From NCBI GenBank assembly GCA_013299105.1, contig JAAFJY010000032.1, forward strand, positions 1 through 64,000: 64,000 bases of DNA, given 5' to 3'. The notes under the pieces were generated by a model. The model worked only from the letters and a program-made list of their open reading frames with translations, did not search any database and was not told the DNA's origin. Positions 46,524 through 56,020 of the stretch are shown here, in pieces. This stretch comes from Chitinophagales bacterium (GTDB lineage Bacteria; Bacteroidota; Bacteroidia; Chitinophagales; Saprospiraceae). Numbering within the stretch: the first letter of the stretch is position 1; each line of letters starts with the position of its first letter. Both the position numbers and the translations under genes were made by a program.

Positions 46524-46778
46524 CACGGTGATTTAACGAAACTGTGGGTAAATGGCATATGTCGTCGCAATATTTCCGCACAGATCATGCCAAAACATGA
46601 GCAAAATACTCTTTTTGAGCTAAATTGGTTTACTTTTTCACTCATTTAGCCTGGAATCAGCAGAAAGAAGAACAATCGGGGCAAAGCGCTTGTTCTAATT
46701 TTGTATTTTCAAAAATTTTTGAAAATATTGGAAGCAAATTCGAGTACCTCATTTTTTACGCTCCCTAACACGGCAATC

Positions 46779-47138
46779 ATGGTATCCAGATTTCGCATGA
46801 AAGCGGACTTATCCGTTCAAAGTATAGTCCTGGGGGTCTTGCTCATCAGCCTAGCCTTCAACCAGCATTACATCAGCAACCTGGTGGTTTTACTGGCTTG
46901 CATCGGTTTGCAACTGTTGAGTGCCTGGCAACTTTGGCAACAGCACCGCCTAAAAATGGCCCGTACTTTCATGAATTGGGCCACGCCCCTGGTTTTGAGC
47001 CTGCCGCTTTGGTACTTGGTCGAGCCTTGGTTGGCCTTCGCCTTGGTTTCAATATTGGTCTTGATTTATTACGGCAACACCATTCGCAATACGGTGATCG
47101 TGCTGCGGCGGCCCCGGTCTTTTTGGGATTTGGGGTAA
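46779..47138 (+). CDS. Small membrane protein of unknown function
   Basis: 119 residues from ATG 46779 (or 46797). Four hydrophobic helices (SIVLGVLLISLAF, LVVLLACIGLQLL, WATPLVLSLPLWYLV, WLAFALVSILVLIYY) and a basic C-terminus (RRPRSFWDLG). No family recognised. Placed between the divergent protease and the permease gene. Confidence 0.6.
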   Translation: MVSRFRMKADLSVQSIVLGVLLISLAFNQHYISNLVVLLACIGLQLLSAWQLWQQHRLKMARTFMNWATPLVLSLPLWYLVEPWLAFALVSILVLIYYGNTIRNTVIVLRRPRSFWDLG

Positions 47139-47393
47139 AATGGGTTTGGGTGTGAGTGTTTGGGTGTGCGTGTGAGCAAACCCCGTTTTCAATTGACTGA
47201 GACGAAAGATTAAGGTCGAAGCGCTTACACCCGAACTCACACTTCCACACCCACACCCAATCTTGCGAATTACTTTTTCAAAGCCCCTATTCCGCCTTAC
47301 GTCTAATCCTTGGGCCTTTTCATCGAACAAAAAGCGGCTAACAATATTATATGGTGTAGTTTTGAGTCTGCTTTTGTCACCAGTGCCGCTGAT

Positions 47394-48635
47394 ATGAATT
47401 TTGCTGAAAACATCCGTCTAGCTTTACGCGCCATCAAAGCCAATGGTTTGAGGGCTATTTTGACCCTTCTGATCATCGCCCTGGGCATCATGGCGCTGGT
47501 AGGTATCCTGACGGCCATCGACAGCGCGATTTACTCCTTGAGCAGCAACTTGTCATCCTTGGGGGCCAATACTTTCGACGTGGACCCCATTTACGGTACT
47601 GGGGTAAGGGGCAATCGCGGTGGCCGTCGCACCAAACGTGGGGAAGAATTCACCTACCGCCAGTCAATGGACTTCAAAGAACGCTTCAACTTCAACGGGC
47701 GCACTTCTGTATCTTTCAGGTGCACTGGTTCGGCGGCGCTCAAATACAAAGACAAGAAAACCAATCCCAACATGCTCATTTTTGCCGCCGACGAAAACTA
47801 CCTCGATGCCAAGGGTTTTGAGGTAACGGTGGGCCGGGCATTTACCCCCCGCGAAGCCATGAACGGCGGCTATGTGACGGTAGTTGGTGCAGAAATTGTC
47901 AAATTACTTTTCAACGACAAACCCGAAAAAGCCCTGGGCCAAAACATCTCCACCGGCAACATGCGCCTGAAGATCATCGGTGTGCTCAAATCCAAGGGGT
48001 CAAGTATGAACCAGAGCGAAGACCGCCGCATCATCATCCCCTTGTACACGGGTAAAATGATGTATGGCTCGCAAAATACCAATTACAATATCCTAGTGGC
48101 TGTGTCGGACCCTACCCAGATCGACAATGGCATCTCTTTGGCTACAGGCCTTTTGCGCAATATCCGCCAGCTCAAGGCCTCACAACCCAACGACTTTGAG
48201 ATCACCAAAAGCGACAACCTGATCGGCATCATCAAAGAAAATACAGTGTATTTCCGTCTCGCAGCAGTGGTCATCGGCCTTATTACGCTCTTGGGGGCTG
48301 CCATTGGTTTGATGAACATCATGCTGGTATCGGTTACTGAGCGCACCCGCGAGGTGGGCATCAGCAAGGCCCTGGGCGCAACCCGCCGGGTTATCCTCAT
48401 CCAATTCCTCACCGAAGCAGTGGTGATTTCACTCATGGGTGGTATCCTGGGCATCGTGCTGGGGGTTCTCATCGGCAATACGGTCACTTATTTCATGGGT
48501 GGGGCCTTCCTTTTCCCTTGGCTCTGGATCACTGTGGCAGTGGTCACTTGTTCGGCGGTGGGCTTGGTGTCGGGGCTTTACCCTGCAATGAAGGCGGCTA
48601 GGCTGGATCCAATTGAGGCTTTGCGGTATGAATGA
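47394..48635 (+). CDS. MacB/LolC-type ABC transporter permease
   Basis: 413 residues from ATG 47394 ([20 protein letters not shown]). One N-terminal helix, a MacB-like periplasmic core domain (about 45-285), and a FtsX domain of three helices with [19 protein letters not shown] and the ending [18 protein letters not shown]. Typical of efflux or mechanotransmission exporters. No ATPase gene is adjacent, so its partner must be encoded elsewhere. Confidence 0.9.
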   Translation: MNFAENIRLALRAIKANGLRAILTLLIIALGIMALVGILTAIDSAIYSLSSNLSSLGANTFDVDPIYGTGVRGNRGGRRTKRGEEFTYRQSMDFKERFNFNGRTSVSFRCTGSAALKYKDKKTNPNMLIFAADENYLDAKGFEVTVGRAFTPREAMNGGYVTVVGAEIVKLLFNDKPEKALGQNISTGNMRLKIIGVLKSKGSSMNQSEDRRIIIPLYTGKMMYGSQNTNYNILVAVSDPTQIDNGISLATGLLRNIRQLKASQPNDFEITKSDNLIGIIKENTVYFRLAAVVIGLITLLGAAIGLMNIMLVSVTERTREVGISKALGATRRVILIQFLTEAVVISLMGGILGIVLGVLIGNTVTYFMGGAFLFPWLWITVAVVTCSAVGLVSGLYPAMKAARLDPIEALRYE

Positions 48636-48727
48636 TAAGAGGGGCTTGAGACCTGCTAGTGGGCTTGGAACAGTATAACCATCTATATTCATAGGTGAAC
48701 GCTACCCAATCGCGCCTTCATTAGCTG

Positions 48728-48796
48728 GCACTAGTGGTCCAAATTTAAATTACGCCCCAAGTTTCGCGGGTTATTTGTAATTTGTACCACTATACC
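48728..48796. repeat. MITE-like family A copy 2, internally deleted (~61 bp)
   Basis: Both ends are present (CTAGTGGTCCAAATTTAAAT and TTTGTACCACTAT) with the ACGCCCCAAGTTTCGCGGGT stretch between, but the ~100-bp centre found in the other three copies is missing. Confidence 0.7.
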
Positions 48797-48892
48797 TCGC
48801 TGTGTCATGCCTTTGCGTTGGGCAGGGGGCATTGCTGCAAAAATTGCCGTGGCACAACGCCTGGTTACGGTCTCTACGAATTCGCGTCGATT

Positions 48893-50167
48893 ATGCATAC
48901 CTCATCAATACTGCGCTACCTGATACCCTTGATGCTTTTGCTCAACCTGAGCACTGCTTGCGCCCAAAAAACAAGCCAGGAACTCACTTGGCTAAAAAAA
49001 AACACCATCCCTTTGGAAAGTGTAGGTGGAGAGACCTCCGGTGATTTGGCTTTTTTAAAAACCAAACTTCAAGGCGTGCGGCTGGTGCAGTTGGGCGAAA
49101 GCTCGCACGGAATAGCCGAATTTTACCAGCTCAAATCGCGCCTGGTGCAGTATTTGCACCGCGAGCTGGGCTTCGAGGTATTGATAATGGAAGGCGGTTT
49201 TGGCGACATCAACCTCGCCTGGCTGCAACGCGATGAATTCAGCGCCAAGGACCTGATGTACCAAACCCTTTTTGGCAATTTTCGCTGCGAGGAGATGTTG
49301 CCCTTGTTCGAGTATTTGAAAAAACAAGGGCCAAGCCCGCGCCCCCTGGTGCTGGCGGGCTCGGATTGCCAGGCTTCGTCCAGTTTTTTCAACAACTTTT
49401 TGATCGACCTCACTGAAAAATACGATTCCGAACTGGGGCGGGAAGTCAGTTACAATTTTCAAAACACCTTCATGCTCTACGGCCTGATGCAAGACAGCGC
49501 CCAATTGATGCAGGCCATCGACAAAAATGCCCGGCTGATTGAAAAAGTGAACCTGTTTTTGGACAAAAACGCGCCCAAAATCCGCAAAGACTACCCCAAC
49601 AAGCCTCAATTGATCCCTTTTATCCGCCGCACCCTGGAAAATTACCTGGAGTACTGGTCGCTCGGCTACCCGGAAATGCGCAAACGCTACCAATTCCCAC
49701 TGCGCGACCGGCTCATGGCGGAAAACCTGCAATGGTTGTCAGAAGTAGCTTATCCCGGTAAAAAAATCATTTATTGGGCCCACAATGCCCACATCAACGC
49801 GGAACCTACACAGCCCAATACGCCTAAAATGCAAGGCGCTTATGTGCGCGAAAGGTTTGGCAAAGAGTCCTACACCATTGCCCTGTATGCCATTGAGGGC
49901 GAAACTTACCGCCATTGGTTGGGCGATACTGAAAATTTCAAAGACAATTCGACGGGTAGCTTGGGTGCTCGCTTCAGCGCATTGAGCAAAGACGTGCATT
50001 TTTTGGAGTTGCGCAACCAAAAGAAAGAATCGGTTACCCAGTGGCTCTTTAAACCATTGGTAGCCTACGAAGCAGAAAATGGTGGGGCGGTCAAAATCGT
50101 ACCCGCCCAACGCTACGATGCAATACTGGTGCTGAGAAAGGTGAAAAGCCCGAAGTATTTTAGGTGA
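48893..50167 (+). CDS. Erythromycin esterase-family protein
   Basis: 424 residues from ATG 48893. A signal peptide (ILRYLIPLMLLLNLSTACAQ) makes it exported. The family active-site motif GESSHG (68-73, Glu69, His72) is intact, as are the later YWAHNAHIN motif and conserved acidic stretch. The family contains EreA/B macrolide esterases but most members are of unknown substrate, so resistance should not be assumed. It is flanked by MITE-like repeats on both sides. Confidence 0.85.
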   Translation: MHTSSILRYLIPLMLLLNLSTACAQKTSQELTWLKKNTIPLESVGGETSGDLAFLKTKLQGVRLVQLGESSHGIAEFYQLKSRLVQYLHRELGFEVLIMEGGFGDINLAWLQRDEFSAKDLMYQTLFGNFRCEEMLPLFEYLKKQGPSPRPLVLAGSDCQASSSFFNNFLIDLTEKYDSELGREVSYNFQNTFMLYGLMQDSAQLMQAIDKNARLIEKVNLFLDKNAPKIRKDYPNKPQLIPFIRRTLENYLEYWSLGYPEMRKRYQFPLRDRLMAENLQWLSEVAYPGKKIIYWAHNAHINAEPTQPNTPKMQGAYVRERFGKESYTIALYAIEGETYRHWLGDTENFKDNSTGSLGARFSALSKDVHFLELRNQKKESVTQWLFKPLVAYEAENGGAVKIVPAQRYDAILVLRKVKSPKYFR

Positions 50168-50847
50168 GTGGTACAAGTTAGTTAGGCCCTCACGCCTCTG
50201 ACAGGGACTGCATAATCTGCGTCTAATGACGCATTAACAAACCAAAATCAAGCATTACTCTACCCATTCGCTCCTTCATTAGCTAGCCTTAGACCGCGCC
50301 GCGTCACGCCTTGGAGTGAACGGACAATTCTCAAATTATTTTAAATTCTTGTTTTGGTCAACACCATGCAAGTAATTCTGCAATCCTGCAAATTATGCTA
50401 CTGAACGAACATTGTATGCTGAACTAGCATTGATTATCAATCCATTTGTGATTTTTGAGTCCCATTCCGGAAGCAATCCCCCTTTGGTTTGAGCCTAAAT
50501 CTGGGGACTATTAGCCTCCTTGATCGTGATGTAGGCGACCTGCGAAGCAGGTCTCATTCTCTAATTCTTTTAAATTCTTGTTTAGAAAGAATTGGTCAAC
50601 GTCACACAAGAAATTCTGAAATTCTGAAAATTCTGGTATAGACAAAAAATTTTAAATGTACTTTAAATCACATCAAACCCAAAAAGAGTAGATACAGCAT
50701 CAAAAGGATTCTTTTGTATTTCAAAAATTGGTTCAAAAATACGCATTGCTTTTAGCATACTTTAGTTGTTCAGGACCGGCAATTCTGATTTAGACAAAAA
50801 AGTCGCGTTGGTAATGCCTATTATTTTATTCTCTTTAGACTAGCCCA
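50168..50847. other. Repeat-derived intergenic region
   Basis: No gene. A diverged family C-like piece (about 50180-50300) shares the GACGCATTAAC stretch with 50852-50996. The piece CTTCATTAGCTAGC near 50277-50292 matches 48715-48728 on the other side of the esterase gene. AATTCTTTTAAATTCTTGTT-like and GGTCAACRYCAYRCAA blocks occur twice (about 50336-50370 and 50567-50610). Confidence 0.5.
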
Positions 50848-51000
50848 CTAGTGCATTGAGAACTAAATAATAACCCATATCGCTAGTCCCTCGTCTCCTG
50901 ACGGGGACTGCCCTGATGCGCGTCTCCTGACACATTGGCGAGCTGGAATCATGCATTAACGCACTTAAAATGGGTGCTTATTTAGTTCCTGGACCACTAG
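50848..51000. repeat. MITE-like element, family C (145 bp between CTAG copies)
   Basis: CTAG (50848-50851), then TGCATTGAGAACTAAATAAT; the other end reads (minus strand) TGGTCCAGGAACTAAATAAG, followed by CTAG (50997-51000). About 27-bp imperfect terminal inverted repeats. Internal CGTCTCCTGACGGGGACTG and its neighbours form further hairpins. Confidence 0.7.
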
Positions 51001-51161
51001 TCGTACGAATTACAAATAGCCCCTAAGTCCCGGGAGGCTATTTGGCTTCGTAGCAAGGCGCGAGGAGGGAAAATAGTGGGCTATTTGACCGACGAGCAAC
51101 GCAACTACGGAGACAACGAGACCGTGAAACTTGGGGCGCAATTAAAAATTTGGACCACTAG
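50997..51161. repeat. MITE-like family A copy 3
   Basis: CTAG-TCGTACGAATTAC ... AATTTGGACCA-CTAG. Same element as 11234-11400 in opposite orientation, placed end to end with the family C element and sharing the CTAG between them. Confidence 0.8.
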
Positions 51162-51180
51162 CTTAAACTTCTCCTTTGAT

Positions 51181-51306
51181 TTACCGATAGCCTTTAGCAT
51201 AAACCGTCCGATTGGTAGAACCCAAACCGCCCAATACACCCACCCGGTAGGTTTCAACCACCAAACGTGGTTCCAAGGGGCGTTGGTCACAGCTTCCAAC
51301 CAGCGG
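51181..51306 (-). pseudogene. Possible gene remnant (C-terminal fragment)
   Basis: Between two family A ends, the minus strand has a 41-codon open stretch ending RLVVETYRVGVLGGLGSTNR then TVYAKGYR and stop at 51181. It looks protein-like but no family is recognised and no start remains. It may be captured or decayed coding DNA; equally it may be chance. Confidence 0.3.
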
Positions 51307-51414
51307 TGGTTAGTTACGGTTATTTTTAATTCGTACCACTACTTGATTTTCTGGTAAATTTTGAACGAAGCCCCTCTTTTCAACATGTCAACCCTTCAAC
51401 TTTTCAACTCCATT

Positions 51415-52218
51415 TCACCACCAGGCAAACTCCCCATCCCAAACCAAATCCGTCACCTCAACCTGGGCTTGCAGAAACCAGGTGCCGTCGGCTTTTTTCA
51501 CAAACACATGCAGCAAAAAAGGGAATTGCTGGCTACCAAATGGCCGATAATCGCTGTATTCGATGCGCAGTTCTTCGTTTTCCAAGGATTTGACTGCGCC
51601 ACTTGTTTCAAATGCAAAAAGGGCTGCTAAGCCTTGGGCCGTGGAGAAAGCGACCAAGTTTGGATTTTTTTCCTGCCATGTCCCTTCCAAATAAGGCCAG
51701 GTCCAAGGCTGCCAAACCGTCGCAGCGAGGCCCAATTGGGCATTCAAAGTACTGATTTTGGGCCCGCCGATTGGTAAAAATGAGAACAAGCGAAAAGCTG
51801 TTTCTGATTGGGTAGGTGACAACTGCCCTTGCCCTTTGATCGACACAAAGAGCTCCCAGGTCCAGTCGGCATACCATACCATGCGTTGTTGCAAAGGGGC
51901 AAAAAAGGCTTTGCCTTCGAATGGCCGCCAAGATTTTCGGCCCAAACGCCGGGAAGCGCCCTTGATGCGCATCCGCAAAAGCGTGCCTGTGCCCTCACTT
52001 TGGGTACGGGTAAAAACCTGGTAAGCGCTCAAGGCAGCAGGAATCGGCTGGGCGGGCCGGGCGGGCATCGGCTCTTGCCACAACGCACGGGCCTGGGCCA
52101 AGGCTCTTTTTTTGAAAGCTTGGGTGCCCATCAAATCCAGCAAAAGAAAAAGACTGAGACCTAAAAAAGCCAAGGGCAAGCTAAACCACAAAATGCTCCA
52201 AAAAGTAAGGATCAACAT
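51415..52218 (-). CDS. Membrane-anchored DUF6544-like protein
   Basis: 267 residues. An N-terminal helix (LILTFWSILWFSLPLAFLGL) is followed by a soluble region with the pattern of DUF6544/DUF6920: GxxRxxGRKSWRPFEGKAFF, a WYADW strand, the FRLFSFLPIGGPKI stretch and YSDYRPFGSQQFPFLLHVF. Function unknown. The start is 13 bases past the MtfA-like gene stop, so the two are likely one transcript. Confidence 0.6.
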   Translation of the reverse strand: MLILTFWSILWFSLPLAFLGLSLFLLLDLMGTQAFKKRALAQARALWQEPMPARPAQPIPAALSAYQVFTRTQSEGTGTLLRMRIKGASRRLGRKSWRPFEGKAFFAPLQQRMVWYADWTWELFVSIKGQGQLSPTQSETAFRLFSFLPIGGPKISTLNAQLGLAATVWQPWTWPYLEGTWQEKNPNLVAFSTAQGLAALFAFETSGAVKSLENEELRIEYSDYRPFGSQQFPFLLHVFVKKADGTWFLQAQVEVTDLVWDGEFAWW

Positions 52219-52231
52219 GCCGCAAAGCTAA

Positions 52232-53056
52232 TCAGCCCTTTTGAAAAAGCTGTGTCAATTGGGCGTGTAAATCGGGCAATTGCTTTTGAAAGCGCTCGTT
52301 GAAATGAAAAAAAGTCACAATAGTAGCTGGCAAAAGCTCCAGATTGGGCCTATTGATCCATTGGGCGATGGCCGGAGCCGGAAAACCACTGATCCGCTCT
52401 AAATCCAGCCAGCGCTGGGTATTGTCACTTGGCCAGGGCAAATGCGGGTAACTCAGGGCCAGGGCACGGGCCCATTCGTGCATACACACATCATAATATT
52501 GCTGCGGATTCATGAACCCTTTCATCAGGTGAGGGGCCGAAAACAACAAGACACCATCCGGCTCAAACAACTCCGATGCGTGTTGGTGATGTGGGTATTG
52601 CGGCGAAATAAAGGCTCCGTTGAACACCACCACGTTTTCAAATTTTTCCCACAAATACGCTTCCCATTGAAAGGTAAGGGTAGCAGCAGTAGTAGCGATG
52701 ACCATTTTGAGGTCTTCGGTCACGGGATCATCGTCTTCGGTGGGGGTCTTGAAATCGAGCGACAGCTTGGTCAATACCGCCCGCTCGCGAAAACGCTGCT
52801 GGGCGCTCTCGGTTTTGAGTGTTTTGAAGAAGGTGCTGTGGGTTTCTACAAACTTGCGCAAAGGTGGAGCGATCTGTGGCGGGTGTTTTTGGTACCACCA
52901 CCAATCGATTTGTGGGCTGAGCACAAAGGTCAGGCCCATCAATACCGCTGGCGGAATCATGATCTGTGCGTATTGGCTTCCATATTTGAAAGCCATAAAA
53001 GCGCCAATGGCCATGAAAAAAATCAGCGGTAGGTAGATAAGTTTGCTAAGTTGCAT
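52232..53056 (-). CDS. MtfA-like zinc peptidase homologue with altered HExxH
   Basis: 274 residues with two N-terminal membrane helices (about 5-22 and 30-48) and a region resembling M90/MtfA peptidases (ENVVVFNGAFISPQ; DGVLLFSAPHLMKG). The zinc motif HExxH is replaced by HEWAR (193-197), so the second His ligand is missing. Either the protein is a non-catalytic relative or uses another ligand. The family assignment rests on layout and these stretches and is moderate. Upstream partner of the DUF6544-like gene. Confidence 0.6.
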   Translation of the reverse strand: MQLSKLIYLPLIFFMAIGAFMAFKYGSQYAQIMIPPAVLMGLTFVLSPQIDWWWYQKHPPQIAPPLRKFVETHSTFFKTLKTESAQQRFRERAVLTKLSLDFKTPTEDDDPVTEDLKMVIATTAATLTFQWEAYLWEKFENVVVFNGAFISPQYPHHQHASELFEPDGVLLFSAPHLMKGFMNPQQYYDVCMHEWARALALSYPHLPWPSDNTQRWLDLERISGFPAPAIAQWINRPNLELLPATIVTFFHFNERFQKQLPDLHAQLTQLFQKG

Positions 53057-53186
53057 AGAGCAGATCGAGGTTCGCGTAGATGAGAGCAGTTGTTTTTGAC
53101 CTCCGCCCTACTTATAAAGCCATTTTGTGGAATAAAGTTACAGTTTTGAGTGCGCTGCAAGCGGATTTTGGGCAAAAACTACTTTT

Positions 53187-53630
53187 TTATTTCAAATGCT
53201 TGATTCCTAGTAAACTCTCTTCCGCCCAGAGCTGAATCCAATAACTATCCTTCCCTTTCCAGTCATTTTCCACCGTTGACAAGTTTTTGTACAAAATCCT
53301 TGCCCGGTAAATACCAAGCGGCAAATCGAGCGTCACGAAACCACTGATCACACTACCCAATACGGCAGTGCTGCTGATGTGCAGGCTGCATTCATTGGCC
53401 TTTTCGCAGCTTTCGGGTTTGAAAAGAGGCGCTTTCTCGTACAGTTTGATGTTTACGGGCACAAATTCGTAGCGTTTGGTGCCAATGCCGATCAATTGCT
53501 CGCCCACTGCCAGCATTTTGGTCGAGCTGTCGTCGTTCCAGAGCAGGTCGTAGTCCTGTTTGCTGGCCTGGTCTTGCAGGTAAAACGTGTAGTAATCAGC
53601 ATATTTTTTGCCTTTGAAGATGGTTCTCAT
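53187..53630 (-). CDS. Hypothetical protein
   Basis: 147 residues from ATG 53630 (MRTIFKGKKYADYYTFYLQD). Soluble, mixed strand content, with two Cys (ESCEKANECSLH). No family recognised. It starts 17 bases after the quinone-reductase/MaoC gene, on the same strand, so is probably co-transcribed. Confidence 0.6.
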   Translation of the reverse strand: MRTIFKGKKYADYYTFYLQDQASKQDYDLLWNDDSSTKMLAVGEQLIGIGTKRYEFVPVNIKLYEKAPLFKPESCEKANECSLHISSTAVLGSVISGFVTLDLPLGIYRARILYKNLSTVENDWKGKDSYWIQLWAEESLLGIKHLK

Positions 53631-53647
53631 ATGCAATTGGGAGTATT

Positions 53648-55168
53648 TCACCAATACAAGGCCGTGATCATCTCCGCCACACAAGCGGGTTTGCCCTCGC
53701 CCTCCAACTCAATAGCACAAGCAAAAGTCAGGCTCAGTCCCAGGCCATCGGGCATGTCTTCGGCGGCCAGGATGCTGCCGCTCATGCGCAGGCGCGAGCC
53801 AGCAGGTACGGCCTTGGGGAAGCGGATTTTGTTGGTGCCGTAATTGAACATCAGCTTGAGGCCCTCCACCTGGATGAGTTCCTGGATGAAGCGGGGAATC
53901 AAAGACAGGCTCAAAAAACCGTGGGCGATGGTTTTGCCATCGGGCATTTCGTTTTTGGCGCGCGCTACATCCACGTGGATCCATTGGTGGTCCAGGGTGC
54001 CAGCGGCGAATTGATTGATCATCTCTTGGCTTACGGTCAACCATTGGCTGGTGCCCAGGCCTTGGCCCACACGGGCTTGGAAATCGGCTTTGTTGCGGAA
54101 AACGGCAGGGCCAGCGCTGGGTTTAGGTTTCTCTTCAACAGCAGGAGCAGGCTGCGGTGGCTGGGTTTGATTTACTTCCTGCCCCCAGTCCCCAACTTTG
54201 ATGATGGCTTTACCTACCAGCTTGCGGGCTTGCATATCGAGGATGGCTTGTGGGGCTTGCTCCAGCGCATAAACCCGGTGAATGTGCTGGCTCAAATAGC
54301 CTTTTTGCATCCACTGGAAGAGTTCGAGGAAGTTTTGCAGGTTGTTTTGGGGTTCGCGCTCGGCAAAGCTGCCCCAAAATACGCCCATCACCGAGCAGCC
54401 TTTGAGCAAGGCCAGGTTGAGGGGCAGCTTGGGGATGTGGCCCGCAGCAAAGCCTACCACCAAAAAGCGCCCCTTCCAAGCAATGGAGCGCAGGGCTTGT
54501 TCGGACCAATCGCCGCCGATGGGGTCGTAAATCACATCTACCCCCTGCTCGCCTGTGATCTCTTTCAGGCGTTCGCGTAGATTTTCAGTTGTATAATTGA
54601 TGGTATGGCTGGCTCCTTTTGCACGACAGGCGGCAAGTTTTTCTTCGCTCGAGGCTGCTGCAATCACTTTTGCACCCATGAGTTTACCCAATTCAACGGC
54701 GGTGAGGCCCACTCCACCACCAGCTCCAAGCACAAGCAGGGTTTCGCCGGGTTTGAGCGTTGCACGATCCTTCAAAGCGTGGTAAGAAGTACCATAAGTA
54801 TATAAAACCGAAGCTGCCGTTAAAAAATCCATACCAGGGGGCAAGGGGAAAGCCCTTTTGGCGTTGACCGCCACTTTTTCAGCAAAACCACCCCAGCCAC
54901 TCAGGGCCATGACCGCATCACCGGGTCGCAGGTGCTTTACTTTTTCGCCAACGGCACTCACTACCCCGGCTACCTCACCTCCCGGCGAAAAAGGGAGCGG
55001 TGGTTTGAATTGGTACTTGTTCTCAATAATCAGGCCATCCGGGAAACCCAGGCCGCAGGCTTTTACATCGATGACAATATCGCTTGGTCCTGGTATTGGG
55101 TCAGGTGCATTTTGTTCGTAAACAAGGGCATCGGCGGTGCCAAATTGGGTGCAGAAGATGGCTTTCAT
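53648..55168 (-). CDS. Quinone oxidoreductase/MaoC hydratase fusion protein
   Basis: 506 residues from ATG 55168. Residues 1-325 are a zinc-free MDR of the NADPH:quinone reductase type (PGGEVAGVVSAVGEKV, nucleotide motif VLGAGGGVGLTAVELGKLMG). A Pro-rich linker (about 330-355) joins a MaoC-like hot-dog domain (about 360-500; ARVGQGLGTSQWLTVSQEMI, INQFAAGTLDHQWIHVD, IAHGFLSLSLIPRF) with the Asp/His hydratase pair. A single chain could reduce and hydrate enoyl intermediates, for example enoyl-CoA; the direction and substrate are inferred. Confidence 0.88.
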   Translation of the reverse strand: MKAIFCTQFGTADALVYEQNAPDPIPGPSDIVIDVKACGLGFPDGLIIENKYQFKPPLPFSPGGEVAGVVSAVGEKVKHLRPGDAVMALSGWGGFAEKVAVNAKRAFPLPPGMDFLTAASVLYTYGTSYHALKDRATLKPGETLLVLGAGGGVGLTAVELGKLMGAKVIAAASSEEKLAACRAKGASHTINYTTENLRERLKEITGEQGVDVIYDPIGGDWSEQALRSIAWKGRFLVVGFAAGHIPKLPLNLALLKGCSVMGVFWGSFAEREPQNNLQNFLELFQWMQKGYLSQHIHRVYALEQAPQAILDMQARKLVGKAIIKVGDWGQEVNQTQPPQPAPAVEEKPKPSAGPAVFRNKADFQARVGQGLGTSQWLTVSQEMINQFAAGTLDHQWIHVDVARAKNEMPDGKTIAHGFLSLSLIPRFIQELIQVEGLKLMFNYGTNKIRFPKAVPAGSRLRMSGSILAAEDMPDGLGLSLTFACAIELEGEGKPACVAEMITALYW

Positions 55169-55586
55169 TGGGTGGGCTGATTTTGTTCCAAGGTATGAAA
55201 AAGGCAATTATGGGGCTTTTGATCACCCAGAAAAAGAGTTAGCAAATGTTAATTTTTGATTTTTTTATAGTTTTTTTCAACCGGAAGCGTTCAGGCAGCA
55301 GCATAAAACATCGAAAAAATGACAAATTATTTCTTTGTGATAACCAAGTAGGTACAAAAAAAAAGTCGCACATCTAGCGCGACCCTTACATATAATCCCA
55401 TGAACATATCCAAAAAAAATCTTGAGTCAGTTCGACTGAATGATTTCACTATGCTTGCACACATGAAATCATTCATGTAACTTGGCCTCGAATTGTGCTA
55501 ATTCTTTACCCCAAAACAAATTGTAATCTCACGAAAAGAAATACAAGGTATTAATTCCATGAGCATGACCTAGTTACTACACTGAG

Positions 55587-55617
55587 GGGCGATTCGACTG
55601 AGAATTGCCCTTTTTTA
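55587..55617 (+). terminator. Rho-independent terminator without an upstream gene
   Basis: GGGCGATTC, a 6-base loop, GAATTGCCC, then six T residues, on the plus strand. The nearest plus-strand gene upstream is more than 5 kb away, so it may end a small RNA. Confidence 0.6.
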
Positions 55618-55938
55618 TTTTCATCATGCTGATCGAATCTGCCAGAAAAAGTGTCCATCGTCCCGGTAAAGAAAACCGGGACGACTGACCACTGACAAAT
55701 TATAATCCCATGAACATATTCAAATTGAATGTCGGTCCGTTTGACCAACTTTGTGCCGTTCATCTCCTTGACTCCCGATCACAGTACAAATATGCAGCGG
55801 TCCTTGGGGCTGCACAAGGACAAAAAACGAACATTGTGAAATATTATTTTGACTGAAAATTATTTTAAAATTTTAAAAATCAATGGTTTATGTTAATTGT
55901 TTGTGAAAAAAATATGGATTTAGGGGAAAAAAATTTCT

Positions 55939-56020
55939 CGATTTTTTCTGAAAAAAAAGTGAAAAAAGGCTTGCTGAGGCGATTTTTTCTGACAAAAAAG
56001 TGAAAAAAGGCTCAGTTTAG
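55939..56020. repeat. Tandem duplication of a 41-bp unit
   Basis: Two adjacent units beginning CGATTTTTTCTGA and continuing AAAAAAGTGAAAAAAGGCT; they differ mainly in the last eight bases. Confidence 0.75.

Noticed and set aside
48893-50167. Macrolide resistance gene
   Set aside because: Only the broad erythromycin-esterase family can be assigned; most exported members have no shown macrolide activity.
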